A stretch of DNA of 64,000 nt from an uncultured Bacteroidales bacterium (GCA_900317055.1 ONFF01000019.1:56734-120733); one strand, 5' to 3'. Shown: positions 17,551 to 27,453, counted from the first letter of the stretch. A program made the numbers and translations. Notes: generated from the sequence alone by a model not told the origin.

Positions 17551-18947
17551 TCGTTTTGCACAATGCCGGAATGAATACCGCGCAAAACGCCGTAGGTAGT
17601 CACCATAGTTGTAGCAAGGCTTTTTCGGGTCTTGGTTTTTGCCTTGAAGATGGCCAAACGATTGCGCAACTTTTCCTCATATTCCTTGGTGATGGTATAT
17701 GGCGCCTCCGAGAATTTCATTTCGCATAGATTGATAACCCTATCTGAACGGTCAATCACCAAATCGATTTGTGTTCCCTTTTCAGTTTCATCACCCAGCA
17801 TCCTCCACGTGCCTGTTGTGGTTGATATTCCACTGATGCCCAATCTTTGCTTGATTTGTTCAAGATGTGTCATGCAGATGGTTTCAAAGCTGAATCCCTG
17901 CCACGACTCCACCGAATGAGAATGCATGTTGTTTGTCCACCAGTGTTCGTCTTTGGTATTCTTCCCATCCAAGAACTTGAAATAAAACAATGTGTATGGG
18001 TCGCAAATGCGATAAACCGAATTACGGACGGATGACTTGTATTGCGAGTATGTTTCGATGAAATCGCAGCGTTCCAGGTTCTCAAGCACTTTGGTGAGCC
18101 TGCCTCCCGACTGTCCCGTCTTTTTGATAATCTCCGCCCTAAGCAACCCTTTCTTGCTTTCCGACAAGGCGTTCATTACCGCGATGTATTTGTCGGCATG
18201 ACTATACAAAGCGTTGAAAAGTTCATCGAACTCTTCGCGCATCGGGGCGTTTTTGACGAAAAACAAACGGTCTATATTCTGTGCGAGGCTTTGTTCTGGG
18301 TTCAACAGACTCATATAATAAGGAACGCCGCCCAAGGCCATATAGCACTGAAGGATGGTGTATCTGTCCCAAACACATCCGTTTGCGTGCAAGTATTCTT
18401 CACATTCACCCAATCGGAAAGGCCGCAGATAGATTTGTTCTGTGATTCGATTATGCAACCCACCCTTGTTTTTGACCAATTTATTCACCATCCACGAGGT
18501 GGCCGACCCACAAGCAATGAAAAGGATGTCGTTGCGTTGCGCCGCCCAAGCATTCCAAAAATATTCAAGTGCTTCTACAAAAGAACTCCGTGGGGTATCA
18601 ATCCAAGGCATCTCATCGAAGAAGACAACCTTTCTGGTTTCTTTCGGCTTGCTTTCTATCAATGTCCGAAGGGCTTGGAAAGCCTCATCCCAATTGGCCA
18701 AAACTGGAGCAAATGGAGAGCCACTATAGGCTTTCAGTTGTTCGGCAAATCGCTGAAGTTGTTTTTTCGGTTTCTGTTTTCTCGCCCCGACGTAAGCAAA
18801 GGTGAGCCTGTCGGCGAAGACATTGTTCACCAAAAAAGTCTTTCCTATACGGCGACGGCCATAAACAATGACAAACTCCGACTTCCCAGAGTTGAACTTT
18901 CGTTCCAGCGTATCAATTTCGCTTGTTCTTGCAATAATCCTGTTCAT
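17520..18947 (-). CDS. ATP-binding protein, archaeal-ATPase type with C-terminal DUF234-like domain
   Basis: 475 residues. N-terminal P-loop ATPase: Walker A GRRRIGKT (residues 30-37), Walker B region KVVFFDEMPW, sensor-like FIACGSATSWM. The middle part is a winged-helix-like segment (ESKKGLLRAEIIKKTGQSGGRLTKVLENL). The C-terminal 150 residues carry WWTNNMHSHSVESWQGFSFE and later IDLVIDRSDRVINLCEMKF, a D...E-x-K pattern of a PD-(D/E)xK-like nuclease fold, as in the DUF234-type family. Such genes are common and multi-copy in Bacteroidota and archaea; their role is unknown. Promoter at 18969-18977. The gene is bounded by two copies of its own 3' end, suggesting past tandem copies or a mobile unit. 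Confidence 0.88.
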   Translation of the reverse strand: MNRIIARTSEIDTLERKFNSGKSEFVIVYGRRRIGKTFLVNNVFADRLTFAYVGARKQKPKKQLQRFAEQLKAYSGSPFAPVLANWDEAFQALRTLIESKPKETRKVVFFDEMPWIDTPRSSFVEALEYFWNAWAAQRNDILFIACGSATSWMVNKLVKNKGGLHNRITEQIYLRPFRLGECEEYLHANGCVWDRYTILQCYMALGGVPYYMSLLNPEQSLAQNIDRLFFVKNAPMREEFDELFNALYSHADKYIAVMNALSESKKGLLRAEIIKKTGQSGGRLTKVLENLERCDFIETYSQYKSSVRNSVYRICDPYTLFYFKFLDGKNTKDEHWWTNNMHSHSVESWQGFSFETICMTHLEQIKQRLGISGISTTTGTWRMLGDETEKGTQIDLVIDRSDRVINLCEMKFSEAPYTITKEYEEKLRNRLAIFKAKTKTRKSLATTMVTTYGVLRGIHSGIVQNEVVMDDLFRE

Positions 18948-18968
18948 ATTGTCCGATTAATTATGCTG

Positions 18969-18977
18969 GCAAAAATA
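18969..18977 (-). promoter_or_regulatory. -7 promoter element of the ATPase gene
   Basis: The minus strand reads TATTTTTGC, 22 bases before the ATG at 18947. Confidence 0.65.
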
Positions 18978-19013
18978 CAAAAAAAACACAGATACGGACA
19001 CTTATAAATCACA

Positions 19014-19094
19014 AAAAGTGTCCATAACTCGAAATTTTGTTGAGATATGGACACTTTTGAATGTTATTGTCGGAATAAATTGGCCATGACAACC
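19014..19094. repeat. 81-bp direct repeat copy 2: stranded 3' end of a second ATPase gene
   Basis: On the minus strand the right part reads VVMANLFRQ and stop, against VVMDDLFRE and stop in the intact gene, followed by the same hairpin. No reading frame for the rest of a second ATPase is present. A further GGACACTT arm at 18995-19002 can pair with the AAGTGTCC at 19016-19023. This repeat, a decayed copy of the CCTTCGACA family (19116-19138) and a near-palindrome at 19234-19258 (CTTCCGAATT...AATTCGGAAG) fill the 339-base gap 18948-19286. Confidence 0.88.
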
Positions 19095-19286
19095 ATAAAC
19101 AAAGCAGCTGCCACGGTGCTTTGACAAGCTCAGCGACCTTGTGACAGCCCTACACCATCCTTTCCGGGCTGCAAGGCTGTCGTACCACGGCAACCACATT
19201 ATTCATTCGCGCATTGCAAATGCTGATAATCAGGCCTTCCGAATTGCAAATTCGGAAGAACAGGAGATTTGTTTTCTCTAAACACC

Positions 19287-21551
19287 TTACCGCGAAGTCA
19301 CTTTATAACGCGTGACTTTCCCATCTTTCCAAGTACATTCCACCACCTTATTGCCTCGGGCGCATAGCCCTTTGAAATGACCGTCTTTCCATACCGATGG
19401 CAAGGCGGGCAGCAATTCTATTTCACCGTCATGGCTTTGCAACAGCATCTCGGCGATGCCTGCCGTGCCGCCGAAGTTACCGTCAATCTGGAAAGGCGGA
19501 TGGGCGCAGAAAAGGTTGGGATAGGTGCCTGCTGAATGGCTTCCGTCAAGATGGACGGCCGGTTCGAGTAAGTTCCTTAAAAGCTGATAGGTATGGTCGC
19601 CGTCGTGAAGTCGTGCCCAGAAGCAGATCTTCCAAGCCCTCGACCAGCCCGTGCCTTCGTCGCCACGACGACGCAAGGTCTCGCGACAGGCATCCATCAG
19701 TTCGGGTGTCTTGGATTGGGTCAGCATCGTACCAGGATACAAACCAAAGAGATGCGACACATGACGGTGCTGAGGTTCCACTTCCTTGTAGTCTCTCAGC
19801 CATTCCTGCAAATAGCCCTGCTCGCTGACCTGCATAGGTGGGAAATGGGATTTTGCGTCGCAGAGGCTGTCGGAAAAAGCCTCATCGATACCCAAAATCT
19901 CTGCCGACTGACAAACCGCATCGTACAACTCACTTACAATCTGCACATCCATAGTGCTGCCCATGCACACACTGACAGCAATGCTGTCGTTAAGCCAGAA
20001 AGCGTTTTCGGGTGATGTAGTCGGGGCGGTGACAAGCCAGCCGTGTTCGGGTTCCTCTATCATCGCATCAAGGAAAAACTGCGCCGCCTCTTTCATTAAT
20101 GGATAGGCTTCTCGCAAAAATGCCGTGTCCTGCGTGAACTCAAAATGCTGCCATGCGTGGAGAGCAAGCCAAGCCCCACCCGTGTTGGTCGCGCCCCATG
20201 AAGGATGCTCGCCAGGTGCTGTGAAGCCCCACGGATTGCACACCGCATGGGCAGTCCAGCCTCGGGCACCGTAGAAGTCACGGGCCGTCTTACTTCCCGA
20301 AGGCATCAACCCTTCAGCAAAGTGAATTAATGGTAGATGCAGCTCCGAGAGGTTGCAGACCTCGCAGGGCCAGTGGTTCATCTCCACATTGATATTCAGG
20401 TGATAGTCGCCGTTCCATGGGGTTTGGATGGTGTTGGCCCACAGTCCTTGCAGGTTGGGTGGCAGAAGGCTCTCGAAGGTGGAGCTGATGAGTAGGTAAC
20501 GCCCGTAGTGGAAATAACAGGTCGGCAGCCATGGGTCGTCGTTGACAAGGAAGTCTTTCCAATGGTCTTCCAAGGTCAGGTCTTGTTTTTCTTTTGGGTC
20601 GCCAATTACCAACTCCACGCGGTCGAACAGCTCGTGATGGACTTTCAGATGGTCGTTTTTCACGGCCTCAAAGCCTTTTACCATGGCATTTTGCAGGTGT
20701 TCGTTGACATACGCTTCGGGGTCGGTGCATAAAAAATCAGTGGCGGCACAGAAGTAGATAATCGTTTCATTGTTAGATACAACTATTTGTGCCTTAGCAT
20801 AATATCGCATCCCTTCCACACCCTCCACATTGCTGTCCAGCTGGCCAAACATAATGACACTGTCAGCATAGGTGAAAACCTCGGCTTTTTCAGGACGGGA
20901 GAGATTTATCGTAAAAGAAGAGCAGGTCGTTGAGCCTGTCGAAACGCCGTCAATATTTACGGTCGGCCCTTCGACAGGCCCAAGGGCCTTAACTTTTATT
21001 ACCGCAACATCATCTGGGCGGGAGATGAAAGCCTCGCGTTCGTAATGTTGACCACCTTTATCAAAAGAAACCTTGTGGATGGCATCATTAAGAAAAAGCG
21101 TTCGCCTATAATTGGTTACGGGATCAGCATTGGGATATTGATAATCTATAGTCATATTGCCCAAGGTCTGGTAACAACCAAAAGGCACCTTAGCGCCTTG
21201 ACCGTGGCCTGAACCTTGTCCCCCACAAACGAAAGTCTCATACATCAGGTTTTGGGCTTCATCGTTCTTGCCCTCCTTCAACAAGCGTTGTATTTCCGGC
21301 AACGACTCCAAAGCCAAAGGATTGCTGTCATCATTCGGTGCGCCCGACCATAAGGTGATGTCATTCAGCACAATGGTTTCTTTGTCAATGCCGCCATCAG
21401 GCATCATGCCCAGGTGGCCGTTGCCCAGGGGGAAGCACTCCTCCCAGATTTGGGCGGGAGCAGTGTGGGTGAGGTTCCACTGCGGCTGGGGGAACTGCTT
21501 TTGGCAACCGCAAAACATGAATAAGGGGATAATGAAAAGAAGACGCTTCAT
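19287..21551 (-). CDS. GH95-type alpha-L-fucosidase/galactosidase lipoprotein
   Basis: Glycoside hydrolase family 95, which removes terminal alpha-1,2-L-fucose (or L-galactose) by inversion. 754 residues from the ATG at 21549-21551. Signal peptide with lipobox MFCGC. N-terminal beta-sandwich begins [26 protein letters not shown]; the (alpha/alpha)6 barrel carries [20 protein letters not shown] and [11 protein letters not shown], matching the conserved Asn-rich loop and the Glu (general acid) region of the family, and [13 protein letters not shown]. Two palindromic repeats (20929-20945 and 20961-20988) are inserted in frame in the N-terminal domain (residues near [19 protein letters not shown]), apparently without breaking it. 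Cell-surface or periplasmic; probably used on mucin or plant glycans. Confidence 0.92.
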   Translation of the reverse strand: MKRLLFIIPLFMFCGCQKQFPQPQWNLTHTAPAQIWEECFPLGNGHLGMMPDGGIDKETIVLNDITLWSGAPNDDSNPLALESLPEIQRLLKEGKNDEAQNLMYETFVCGGQGSGHGQGAKVPFGCYQTLGNMTIDYQYPNADPVTNYRRTLFLNDAIHKVSFDKGGQHYEREAFISRPDDVAVIKVKALGPVEGPTVNIDGVSTGSTTCSSFTINLSRPEKAEVFTYADSVIMFGQLDSNVEGVEGMRYYAKAQIVVSNNETIIYFCAATDFLCTDPEAYVNEHLQNAMVKGFEAVKNDHLKVHHELFDRVELVIGDPKEKQDLTLEDHWKDFLVNDDPWLPTCYFHYGRYLLISSTFESLLPPNLQGLWANTIQTPWNGDYHLNINVEMNHWPCEVCNLSELHLPLIHFAEGLMPSGSKTARDFYGARGWTAHAVCNPWGFTAPGEHPSWGATNTGGAWLALHAWQHFEFTQDTAFLREAYPLMKEAAQFFLDAMIEEPEHGWLVTAPTTSPENAFWLNDSIAVSVCMGSTMDVQIVSELYDAVCQSAEILGIDEAFSDSLCDAKSHFPPMQVSEQGYLQEWLRDYKEVEPQHRHVSHLFGLYPGTMLTQSKTPELMDACRETLRRRGDEGTGWSRAWKICFWARLHDGDHTYQLLRNLLEPAVHLDGSHSAGTYPNLFCAHPPFQIDGNFGGTAGIAEMLLQSHDGEIELLPALPSVWKDGHFKGLCARGNKVVECTWKDGKVTRYKVTSR
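20929..20988. repeat. Two opposed copies of the CCTTCGACAGGCTCAGG palindrome inside the GH95 gene
   Basis: 20929-20945 carries gttgagcctgtcgaaac and 20961-20988 carries ggtcggcccttcgacaggcc. They face opposite ways and keep the reading frame open. Confidence 0.85.
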
Positions 21552-21686
21552 GGCAATAGACAACCTTTATTTCGGAATCGATCATGGCAAAATACACAAA
21601 AAAACCGAAACGGCGAATGATCGTCTCGGTTGGAGTCCTCCCCCATGTCGGCCGAACCAGCCAAACAGGTCCGACTCACAGGAAAA

Positions 21687-23009
21687 CTATTTTTTCTTTT
21701 GAAAAACTAATTCTACTCCATATTGAAATAAAGTCATTGTGTTCTTTTCCGGATCAAATTCAAATGTTGCCTCTATCGGGTCATACTTAAATTTGTCCTT
21801 GTCAACTGCTTCAAACGCAAAAACATCATCGCCAATCTGCGCAATCAATGTGTTTCCTTCTTTTGTTACAATAATATCCAAACCGAGTTCCGCGGAAACA
21901 TACTCGCCTAAATAAACGTCCAAGTCCTCCGAAGCGACATTATAAAATTCCGGCAACTCATAAGGTTTGCCGTAAACTGCGCCTAAAACCGCCTTTTTAA
22001 TATCTCCGAGTTTAAAATTAAGCCCGTTAGAAGTCAAGGCATACGAAACATTTCCATCTGCATAATGCGAATAAACAGAAACAAAACCATCTATTGCACC
22101 CGTGTGCCCTAAACCAATGTTATCGCCAAAAGGAATCTCGAACAGTCCAAGACCGTATTCGTCCTTGATGGTTTTCATCATTTCGAGACTTTCATTCGTC
22201 AGAAGCCTTCCACCAAACAAAACGTCTGCGAATTTTGTCAAGTCGGTCGGCGTTGACACTATTGCACCTGCCCCCATCGGAACAGTGCAGTCCGTTTCGT
22301 TTTCAACCACCCAAGAACCCAAGAAGCGATATGATCGGCATTCGTTGTCGTTAGGATTGGTTTTGCCAAAAACGTATGTGTCAGCCAAACCAATTGGCTC
22401 GACAATGTATTCCTGCAACAGGTCGGAATAGGGTTTCGAGAAAATCTTTTCAAGCATGTATGTCAACAGCACATAGTTCGAATTGCTGTAGTCTGCCGTG
22501 CTGTCGGGTTCGAAGTCGCTGCCGCCGTTTTCAATAATCCCAAGCATTTCTTTTTCTGTCTTAGGCTGCGTGCACCAGGACAGATAGTCATCGTTGTGTG
22601 TAAAATCGTGTATTCCGCTCCTATGGCTTAGCAAATGCCTTACAGTTATTTTCTGTGAATTTGCGATTGTCGGAAACCATTTGTCAATCGTTTGGTCAAG
22701 GTCTATTTTCTTTTCTTCAACCGCCTTTAAAACCAGAACCGCTGTAAACGATTTCGAGGCGGAACCAATTCTATATTTGGATTTTTCAGTTGCTTTTACA
22801 TTGTTTTCGACCTCAGCGAAGCCGACTGTTTTTGTGTAGATAATCTCCCCGTTCTTCGTGACGGCAACACTTCCCATAAACTTGTTGTTTTCTTCAAGTA
22901 TATCAAAGTAATTATCCAACTTTGCCTTGTCGAAAAGATCTTGTGCAAATACGCCGCCACTTACTATTAGTAAGAGCATAAGCGCTAATAATTTACGATA
23001 CTGTTTCAT
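21687..23009 (-). CDS. Serine hydrolase, beta-lactamase/class C penicillin-binding-protein family
   Basis: 440 residues, secreted (signal peptide MKQYRKLLALMLLLIVSGGVFAQ). Catalytic motifs of the serine beta-lactamase-like fold are present: SxxK in RIGSASKSFTAVL, YxN in DYSNSNYVLLTYM, and HTGAIDGF in place of KTG. A C-terminal domain of about 100 residues (from EFYNVASEDLDVYLGEY) looks like the small beta-barrel seen in many such esterases/peptidases. The gene is noticeably AT-richer than its neighbours, which may mean later acquisition. Probable D-aminopeptidase or esterase; true beta-lactamase activity is not indicated. Promoter candidate at 23111-23119. Confidence 0.88.
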   Translation of the reverse strand: MKQYRKLLALMLLLIVSGGVFAQDLFDKAKLDNYFDILEENNKFMGSVAVTKNGEIIYTKTVGFAEVENNVKATEKSKYRIGSASKSFTAVLVLKAVEEKKIDLDQTIDKWFPTIANSQKITVRHLLSHRSGIHDFTHNDDYLSWCTQPKTEKEMLGIIENGGSDFEPDSTADYSNSNYVLLTYMLEKIFSKPYSDLLQEYIVEPIGLADTYVFGKTNPNDNECRSYRFLGSWVVENETDCTVPMGAGAIVSTPTDLTKFADVLFGGRLLTNESLEMMKTIKDEYGLGLFEIPFGDNIGLGHTGAIDGFVSVYSHYADGNVSYALTSNGLNFKLGDIKKAVLGAVYGKPYELPEFYNVASEDLDVYLGEYVSAELGLDIIVTKEGNTLIAQIGDDVFAFEAVDKDKFKYDPIEATFEFDPEKNTMTLFQYGVELVFQKKK

Positions 23010-23110
23010 ATAAATTCATATAAATAAACGGGACTCCTTTTTGACATTTTCGCGACGTTTCATCCGATTCCGCCGAAGTCCATTGAACAGAACCAGATGA
23101 TAACGACACT

Positions 23111-23119
23111 GCAAAATTA
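23111..23119 (-). promoter_or_regulatory. -7 promoter element of the serine hydrolase gene
   Basis: The minus strand reads TAATTTTGC about 100 bases upstream of the ATG. The rest of 23010-23223 shows no other feature. Confidence 0.5.
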
Positions 23120-23223
23120 CAAAAAAGATTGTTTTATAGTGCGCAGGCCAGCGTTTTTATACATTGTTTATGCCTAGTATGTGGAGGCTTTTTTCCCAAA
23201 CCGCAAGAGACATTGGATTAATT

Positions 23224-24852
23224 TCAAAACCCCGCCAGCTTCATAGTCACGGTGGGTATTAGCAGCAAGGCACCCAAAACGACCAGCACGAGGATGAACT
23301 TCCAGATGAAACGCACCCATTTTTCCCACGGGATGCGGGCCACGCCGAGAGCGGCCATCAAGACGCCGCTGGTGGGGGTAATCATGTTGGTGAAGCCGTC
23401 GCCAAACTGGAAGGCGACCACCGTAGCCTGACGCGAGATTCCGATGAGGTCGCTGAACGGCGCCATGATGGGCATGGTGATGGCAGCCTTGGCCGATCCA
23501 CTGGGGATGACTATATTAATCAAGGTCTGGATACCATACATGATTTCCGCAGAGGCAATCTTACCCATGTTGCTCATCGACTTGGAGAGGCCATAAAGGA
23601 TAGTGTCGATAATGCCGCCGTCCTGCAACACGATGACGATGCCACCTGCCAAACCCACGATGACCGCCGCCGAGAGTATGTCGCCCATGCCTTCGAGGAA
23701 GAGCTTCGCGATGTCGCTGGCGCTCTTGTCGACGGCCAATCCACTGGCGATGCCAAGCACCAAGAACAATGAGGCAATTTCCATGATATACCACTCGTAG
23801 CCCAGTACGCCGACCACCAAGAAATACACCGTTGCGAAGAGCAAGGTAAGGACAAAATAATGCACCGTTTTGCGAAGCGTGATGATACTCAACAGGACAA
23901 ATACTGCCGTTCCGATGGGGAGCAAGGGCAATGTGGTCTCGCTATTGCCGATTTTCAAGGTAGTCATCGGATAAAGCACCGAGAACACGATTAATACGGC
24001 CGTCAGGAATGCGAAGACCCACCAGGCCTTGCGGGGCGTGTAGCGCTCCAGTTCCTCTTCCTTCACCTCCGCCGACTTGCGCCAATAGGCATCCTCTGCA
24101 TACATGATGGATGACTGCGGGTTTTTCTTCACTTTGTTGGCATACCACAGCACAAAGATAATGCCCACCACCGTCAAGATGGCCCAGCAGACGGCGCGGT
24201 AGCCGATACCCGTAAACAAAGGTATTTCGGCGATGCCTTGCGCGATGCCGATGGTGAACGGGTTGAGCATGGCGCCCGAGAAACCGATGTGCGCCGCCAC
24301 ATACACCATACACAAGCCCACGATGCTGTCGTAGCCCATCGAGACCGCCAAAGGGATGATAATCAAGGCGAAGGCGATAGTCTCCTCGCTCATGCCGAAC
24401 ACGCTGCCAAAGAGGCTAAACAGCAGCATGATCAAGATGATGACGATGTTGTTCACCCCGATTTTTTGCATCAACTTATTGCGTTCCAGGCGTTTGGTAA
24501 ACCTCAAGAACGACATGATGCCCATGTCGATGGCCTTGCTCTTGTTCATGATCCAGAAGGCGCCACCGATGATTAATATGAACACGATGATGTTACTCTG
24601 CTTGACGAAGCCCTTGTAGAAGGCCGAAAACACCTGCCAGGTCTGCGGCTCAGCATGGAACTCGGCGGTCCCTGAGCCTGTCGAAGGGCCGCCTTCCGGC
24701 AATTGGTCGGCATAATAAAATGTCATTACCGTCTCGTCACCGACCTGCTCCGAGACATATTTCCCCGGCGGGATAATCCAAGTGAGCACCGCCGCAATAA
24801 CGATGATAAAGAAAACGATAACGAAGGTATGTGGGACTTTGCGCTTTTTCAT
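23224..24852 (-). CDS. YfcC family carrier (basic amino acid/C4-dicarboxylate-type permease)
   Basis: 542 residues with about 12-13 membrane helices. Starts MKKRKVPHTFVIVFFIIVIAAVLTWIIPPGKY, the signature of YfcC/ArcD-like proteins of the IT superfamily; the two conserved inner loops show GMSEETIAFALIIIPLAVSMGYD and IPSGSAKAAITMPIMAPFSDLIG. In related organisms such carriers take up arginine, ornithine or other amino acids; the substrate here is not known. A 27-base palindromic repeat (24667-24693) is inserted in the first periplasmic loop and read as GGPSTGSGTAEF without a frameshift. Divergent from the DPP-IV-type peptidase gene. Confidence 0.88.
   Translation of the reverse strand: MKKRKVPHTFVIVFFIIVIAAVLTWIIPPGKYVSEQVGDETVMTFYYADQLPEGGPSTGSGTAEFHAEPQTWQVFSAFYKGFVKQSNIIVFILIIGGAFWIMNKSKAIDMGIMSFLRFTKRLERNKLMQKIGVNNIVIILIMLLFSLFGSVFGMSEETIAFALIIIPLAVSMGYDSIVGLCMVYVAAHIGFSGAMLNPFTIGIAQGIAEIPLFTGIGYRAVCWAILTVVGIIFVLWYANKVKKNPQSSIMYAEDAYWRKSAEVKEEELERYTPRKAWWVFAFLTAVLIVFSVLYPMTTLKIGNSETTLPLLPIGTAVFVLLSIITLRKTVHYFVLTLLFATVYFLVVGVLGYEWYIMEIASLFLVLGIASGLAVDKSASDIAKLFLEGMGDILSAAVIVGLAGGIVIVLQDGGIIDTILYGLSKSMSNMGKIASAEIMYGIQTLINIVIPSGSAKAAITMPIMAPFSDLIGISRQATVVAFQFGDGFTNMITPTSGVLMAALGVARIPWEKWVRFIWKFILVLVVLGALLLIPTVTMKLAGF
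24667..24693. repeat. CCTTCGACAGGCTCAGG-family palindrome inside the YfcC gene
   Basis: Reads ggtccctgagcctgtcgaag then ggccgcc; in frame, adding about nine residues in the loop after the first helix. Confidence 0.87.
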
Positions 24853-24893
24853 CGTGTTCCAAATTTAGCTACATTTAATCTTCGATTTGTGGG

Positions 24894-24924
24894 GCAAAGG
24901 TATTGAAATAATCCCTATTTTTGC
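24894..24924. promoter_or_regulatory. Divergent -7 elements between the YfcC gene and the DPP-IV-type peptidase gene
   Basis: 24894-24902 reads TACCTTTGC on the minus strand (42 bases from the YfcC ATG). 24916-24924 reads TATTTTTGC on the plus strand (46 bases before the peptidase ATG). Confidence 0.65.
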
Positions 24925-24970
24925 ACCAAATTGAAAATTCAACGGAGTTAAATCTTAAATTTGAACAAAA

Positions 24971-27124
24971 ATGAAGAAAATTCTGACTCTCTTATTGATG
25001 GCCGTCTTAGCGACTTTTGCCATGCCTGCCACGGCTCAAGAAAAGAAGATGTTCACTCCTGCCGACGCTTCCTACAACAACCGTGCAGTCTATGCCCAAC
25101 GACCCAACCAACTGAAATGGATTGGTAACTCAGAGATTCTGATGCAGGTGAAGGACAAAGAAATAGTAACCACTATGCCTAGCAGCAAGAAAGAAGCTAC
25201 TTTTCTCACCCTTGACGAATTGAATGGCTTCAAAAAAGGAGAAAGCGTCAACGACCTGACACGCATTCCCCAATTGACATGGATCAACGATTACCAGGCC
25301 TATTATTATGGTTTAAGCGAGAGCGGCATCACGCTTAACAAGATGGACATAAAGAGCAAAACCATCGAATCCATCACATCAATTCCTTCAGGTGTTGCAA
25401 ACCAGAATATCTGTGAGTCCACGCTGAATGTAGCTTATACCATCGACAACAATCTTTATGTGGCCAAAGGTAACAAACAGATCCAAATCACCGACAATCC
25501 TGAAGGTGTGGTGGCCGGTCAGAGCGTACACCGCAACGAGTTCGCCATCAACGGAGGCATCTTCTGGTCGCCCGACGGCAAACTCCTCGCCTACTACAGC
25601 ATGGACGAGCGCATGGTGACTGACTATCCTTTGGTAGACATCACTACACGCATCGCCACGGCCAAACCCATCAAATACCCCATGGCCGGCATGACGAGCC
25701 ATCAGGTGACGCTGCACATCTACAACATCGCCACGGGTAAAGAGGTCGTCGTCAAGACTGGCGAACCTGCTGAGCAATACCTCACCGCCATCACTTGGAA
25801 CCCAGACAACAAGCGCATCTATATCGGCGTGCTCAACCGCGAGCAGAACTACCTGAAGTTCAACGAATACAGTGCCATCACAGGCGACTTCATCCAAACC
25901 ATTTTCGAAGACCGCGACGAGCAGTATGTGGAGCCCCAAGGTCCCGCCTACTTCCTGCCCAACAACTCCGACCAGTTCATCTGGAAAGCTCAGCGCGACG
26001 GCTACTATCACCTCTATCTTTACACCATCAGCAAGAAGACTGTAAAGCAACTCACCCACGGCGACTTCGTCATCACCGACTTCAATGGCTTCTCGAAGGA
26101 TGGCAGCAAGATCTACTACCGCTCTACTGAGGTCAGCCCGCTCGAACGCCATTGCTACATGATGGACATCAAGAGTGGCAAGGTGACAAAACTCACTAAG
26201 GAACACGGCACCCACAACATCGTGCCTTCGGGCAACGGCAAGTATTTCCTCGACTTCTATACCAGCACCGATGTACCTTACAATGTCGACCTTCAAGACA
26301 ACAATGGAAAGCTGGTCAAGCGCCTGCATGAGGCCGAGAACCCACTGAAAGACTATAACATCGGCGTGACCGAACTTGGCACACTGAAAGCCGAAGACGG
26401 TCAGACACTCTACACCCGCCTCATCAAGCCTTATAACTTCGACGCTTCAAAGAAATACCCTGTCATCGTTTATGTGTATGGCGGTCCTCATGCCCAACTC
26501 ATCACCGATGAATGGACAGCTGGTGCAGGCATCTACCTCAACTACCTCGCCCAAGAAGGCTTCCTCGTCTTCACCCTCGACAACCGTGGCTCCGCCGACC
26601 GTGGCGAGGCCTTTGAGCAGTGCATCCACCGCCAGTGCGGTCAACTTGAGATGCGCGACCAGTTGGTGGGCATCAATTGGCTGAAGACCCTGCCCTATGT
26701 TGATGCCAACCGCATCGGCAGTGATGGCTGGAGCTATGGCGGTTTCATGTCAACCTCTCTGAAAATTAACCATCCTGAGGTGTTTAAGGTAAGCGTGGCA
26801 GGCGGTCCCGTGCTGGATTGGAAGTACTACGAAATTATGTATGGCGAGCGTTACATGGACACGCCACAAGAGAACCCTGATGGCTACGAACTGACCAGCC
26901 TCGAAAACAAGACCGACAAACTGGAAGGTAAGCTCCTGATGATTCACTGCACTACTGACGATGTCGTAATGTGGCAACACAGCCTCGTCTTTGTTGAAAA
27001 CTGCATCCACAACGGCAAGCAGTTAGACTATTTCGTCTATCCCGGCCACGGCCACAATGTTGCTGGTCCCGACAGGGCGCATTTGATTACTAAGATTACG
27101 CAGTATTTCAAGGATAATTTATGA
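24971..27124 (+). CDS. S9 family dipeptidyl peptidase IV-type prolyl oligopeptidase
   Basis: 717 residues. Signal peptide MKKILTLLLMAVLATFAMPATAQ. An N-terminal eight-bladed propeller (DPPIV N-terminal family) runs to about residue 460, followed by the alpha/beta-hydrolase domain. Catalytic triad visible: Ser588 in GWSYGGF, Asp663/664 in CTTDDVVMW, His693 or His695 in YPGHGHNV. The family cuts X-Pro or X-Ala dipeptides from peptide N-termini in the periplasm or at the surface, feeding amino acid fermentation; Porphyromonas DPPIV is an example. Monocistronic, with a terminator at 27239-27270. Confidence 0.95.
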   Translation: MKKILTLLLMAVLATFAMPATAQEKKMFTPADASYNNRAVYAQRPNQLKWIGNSEILMQVKDKEIVTTMPSSKKEATFLTLDELNGFKKGESVNDLTRIPQLTWINDYQAYYYGLSESGITLNKMDIKSKTIESITSIPSGVANQNICESTLNVAYTIDNNLYVAKGNKQIQITDNPEGVVAGQSVHRNEFAINGGIFWSPDGKLLAYYSMDERMVTDYPLVDITTRIATAKPIKYPMAGMTSHQVTLHIYNIATGKEVVVKTGEPAEQYLTAITWNPDNKRIYIGVLNREQNYLKFNEYSAITGDFIQTIFEDRDEQYVEPQGPAYFLPNNSDQFIWKAQRDGYYHLYLYTISKKTVKQLTHGDFVITDFNGFSKDGSKIYYRSTEVSPLERHCYMMDIKSGKVTKLTKEHGTHNIVPSGNGKYFLDFYTSTDVPYNVDLQDNNGKLVKRLHEAENPLKDYNIGVTELGTLKAEDGQTLYTRLIKPYNFDASKKYPVIVYVYGGPHAQLITDEWTAGAGIYLNYLAQEGFLVFTLDNRGSADRGEAFEQCIHRQCGQLEMRDQLVGINWLKTLPYVDANRIGSDGWSYGGFMSTSLKINHPEVFKVSVAGGPVLDWKYYEIMYGERYMDTPQENPDGYELTSLENKTDKLEGKLLMIHCTTDDVVMWQHSLVFVENCIHNGKQLDYFVYPGHGHNVAGPDRAHLITKITQYFKDNL

Positions 27125-27238
27125 TGGGGATTGCGTTGCAAGAAATCTTTCAAAAATCAATTCAAAATCAATCAAAAAAGCTTTTCTAAAGATTTTGAAA
27201 TAGATTTTCTAGGATTTCTGCCGTAAGGCATCCAAAAT

Positions 27239-27270
27239 AAAGCCCTCCGCCATTAAACGGAGGGCTTTTT
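27239..27270 (+). terminator. Intrinsic terminator of the DPP-IV-type gene
   Basis: Arms AAAGCCCTCCG (27239-27249) and CGGAGGGCTTT (27258-27268) followed by TT, on the plus strand about 115 bases after the stop. Confidence 0.85.
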
Positions 27271-27330
27271 CACTATCTAATAATCTTTTTTGGAATCTTT
27301 CAACTTTGAATGACTTCCTTTTTTCTTTTT

Positions 27331-27453
27331 GCCGTCATAGCGGACTTGATCCGCGATCTCCCACACTGAAGAGTCATCCCTTTCCATTCAGGAGATTGCG
27401 GGTCTGCGCCCGCAAATCCCCGATTCGACGATGCGAAGCGAGTCTATGACGGG
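27331..27453. repeat. Nested palindrome cluster (composite repeat element)
   Basis: Outer arms CCGTCATAG (27332-27340) and CTATGACGG (27443-27451) enclose GCGGACTTGATCCGC (27340-27354) and TTGCGGGTCTGCGCCCGCAA (27396-27415). Occupies most of the 356-base gap 27125-27480. The related inner hairpin TTGCGGGCTTAACCCGCAA occurs in the cluster at 47295-47407, and GCGGGTCTGCGCCCGC recurs at 61606-61623. Confidence 0.8.

Noticed and set aside
17470-19094. Insertion sequence with the ATPase as transposase
   Set aside because: The flanks are direct repeats that include the gene's own 3' coding end, not terminal inverted repeats, and the protein has no transposase catalytic motif.
25388-26329. 313-codon open frame opposite the DPP-IV-type gene
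   Set aside because: Antisense to conserved propeller coding sequence; composition typical of a shadow frame.
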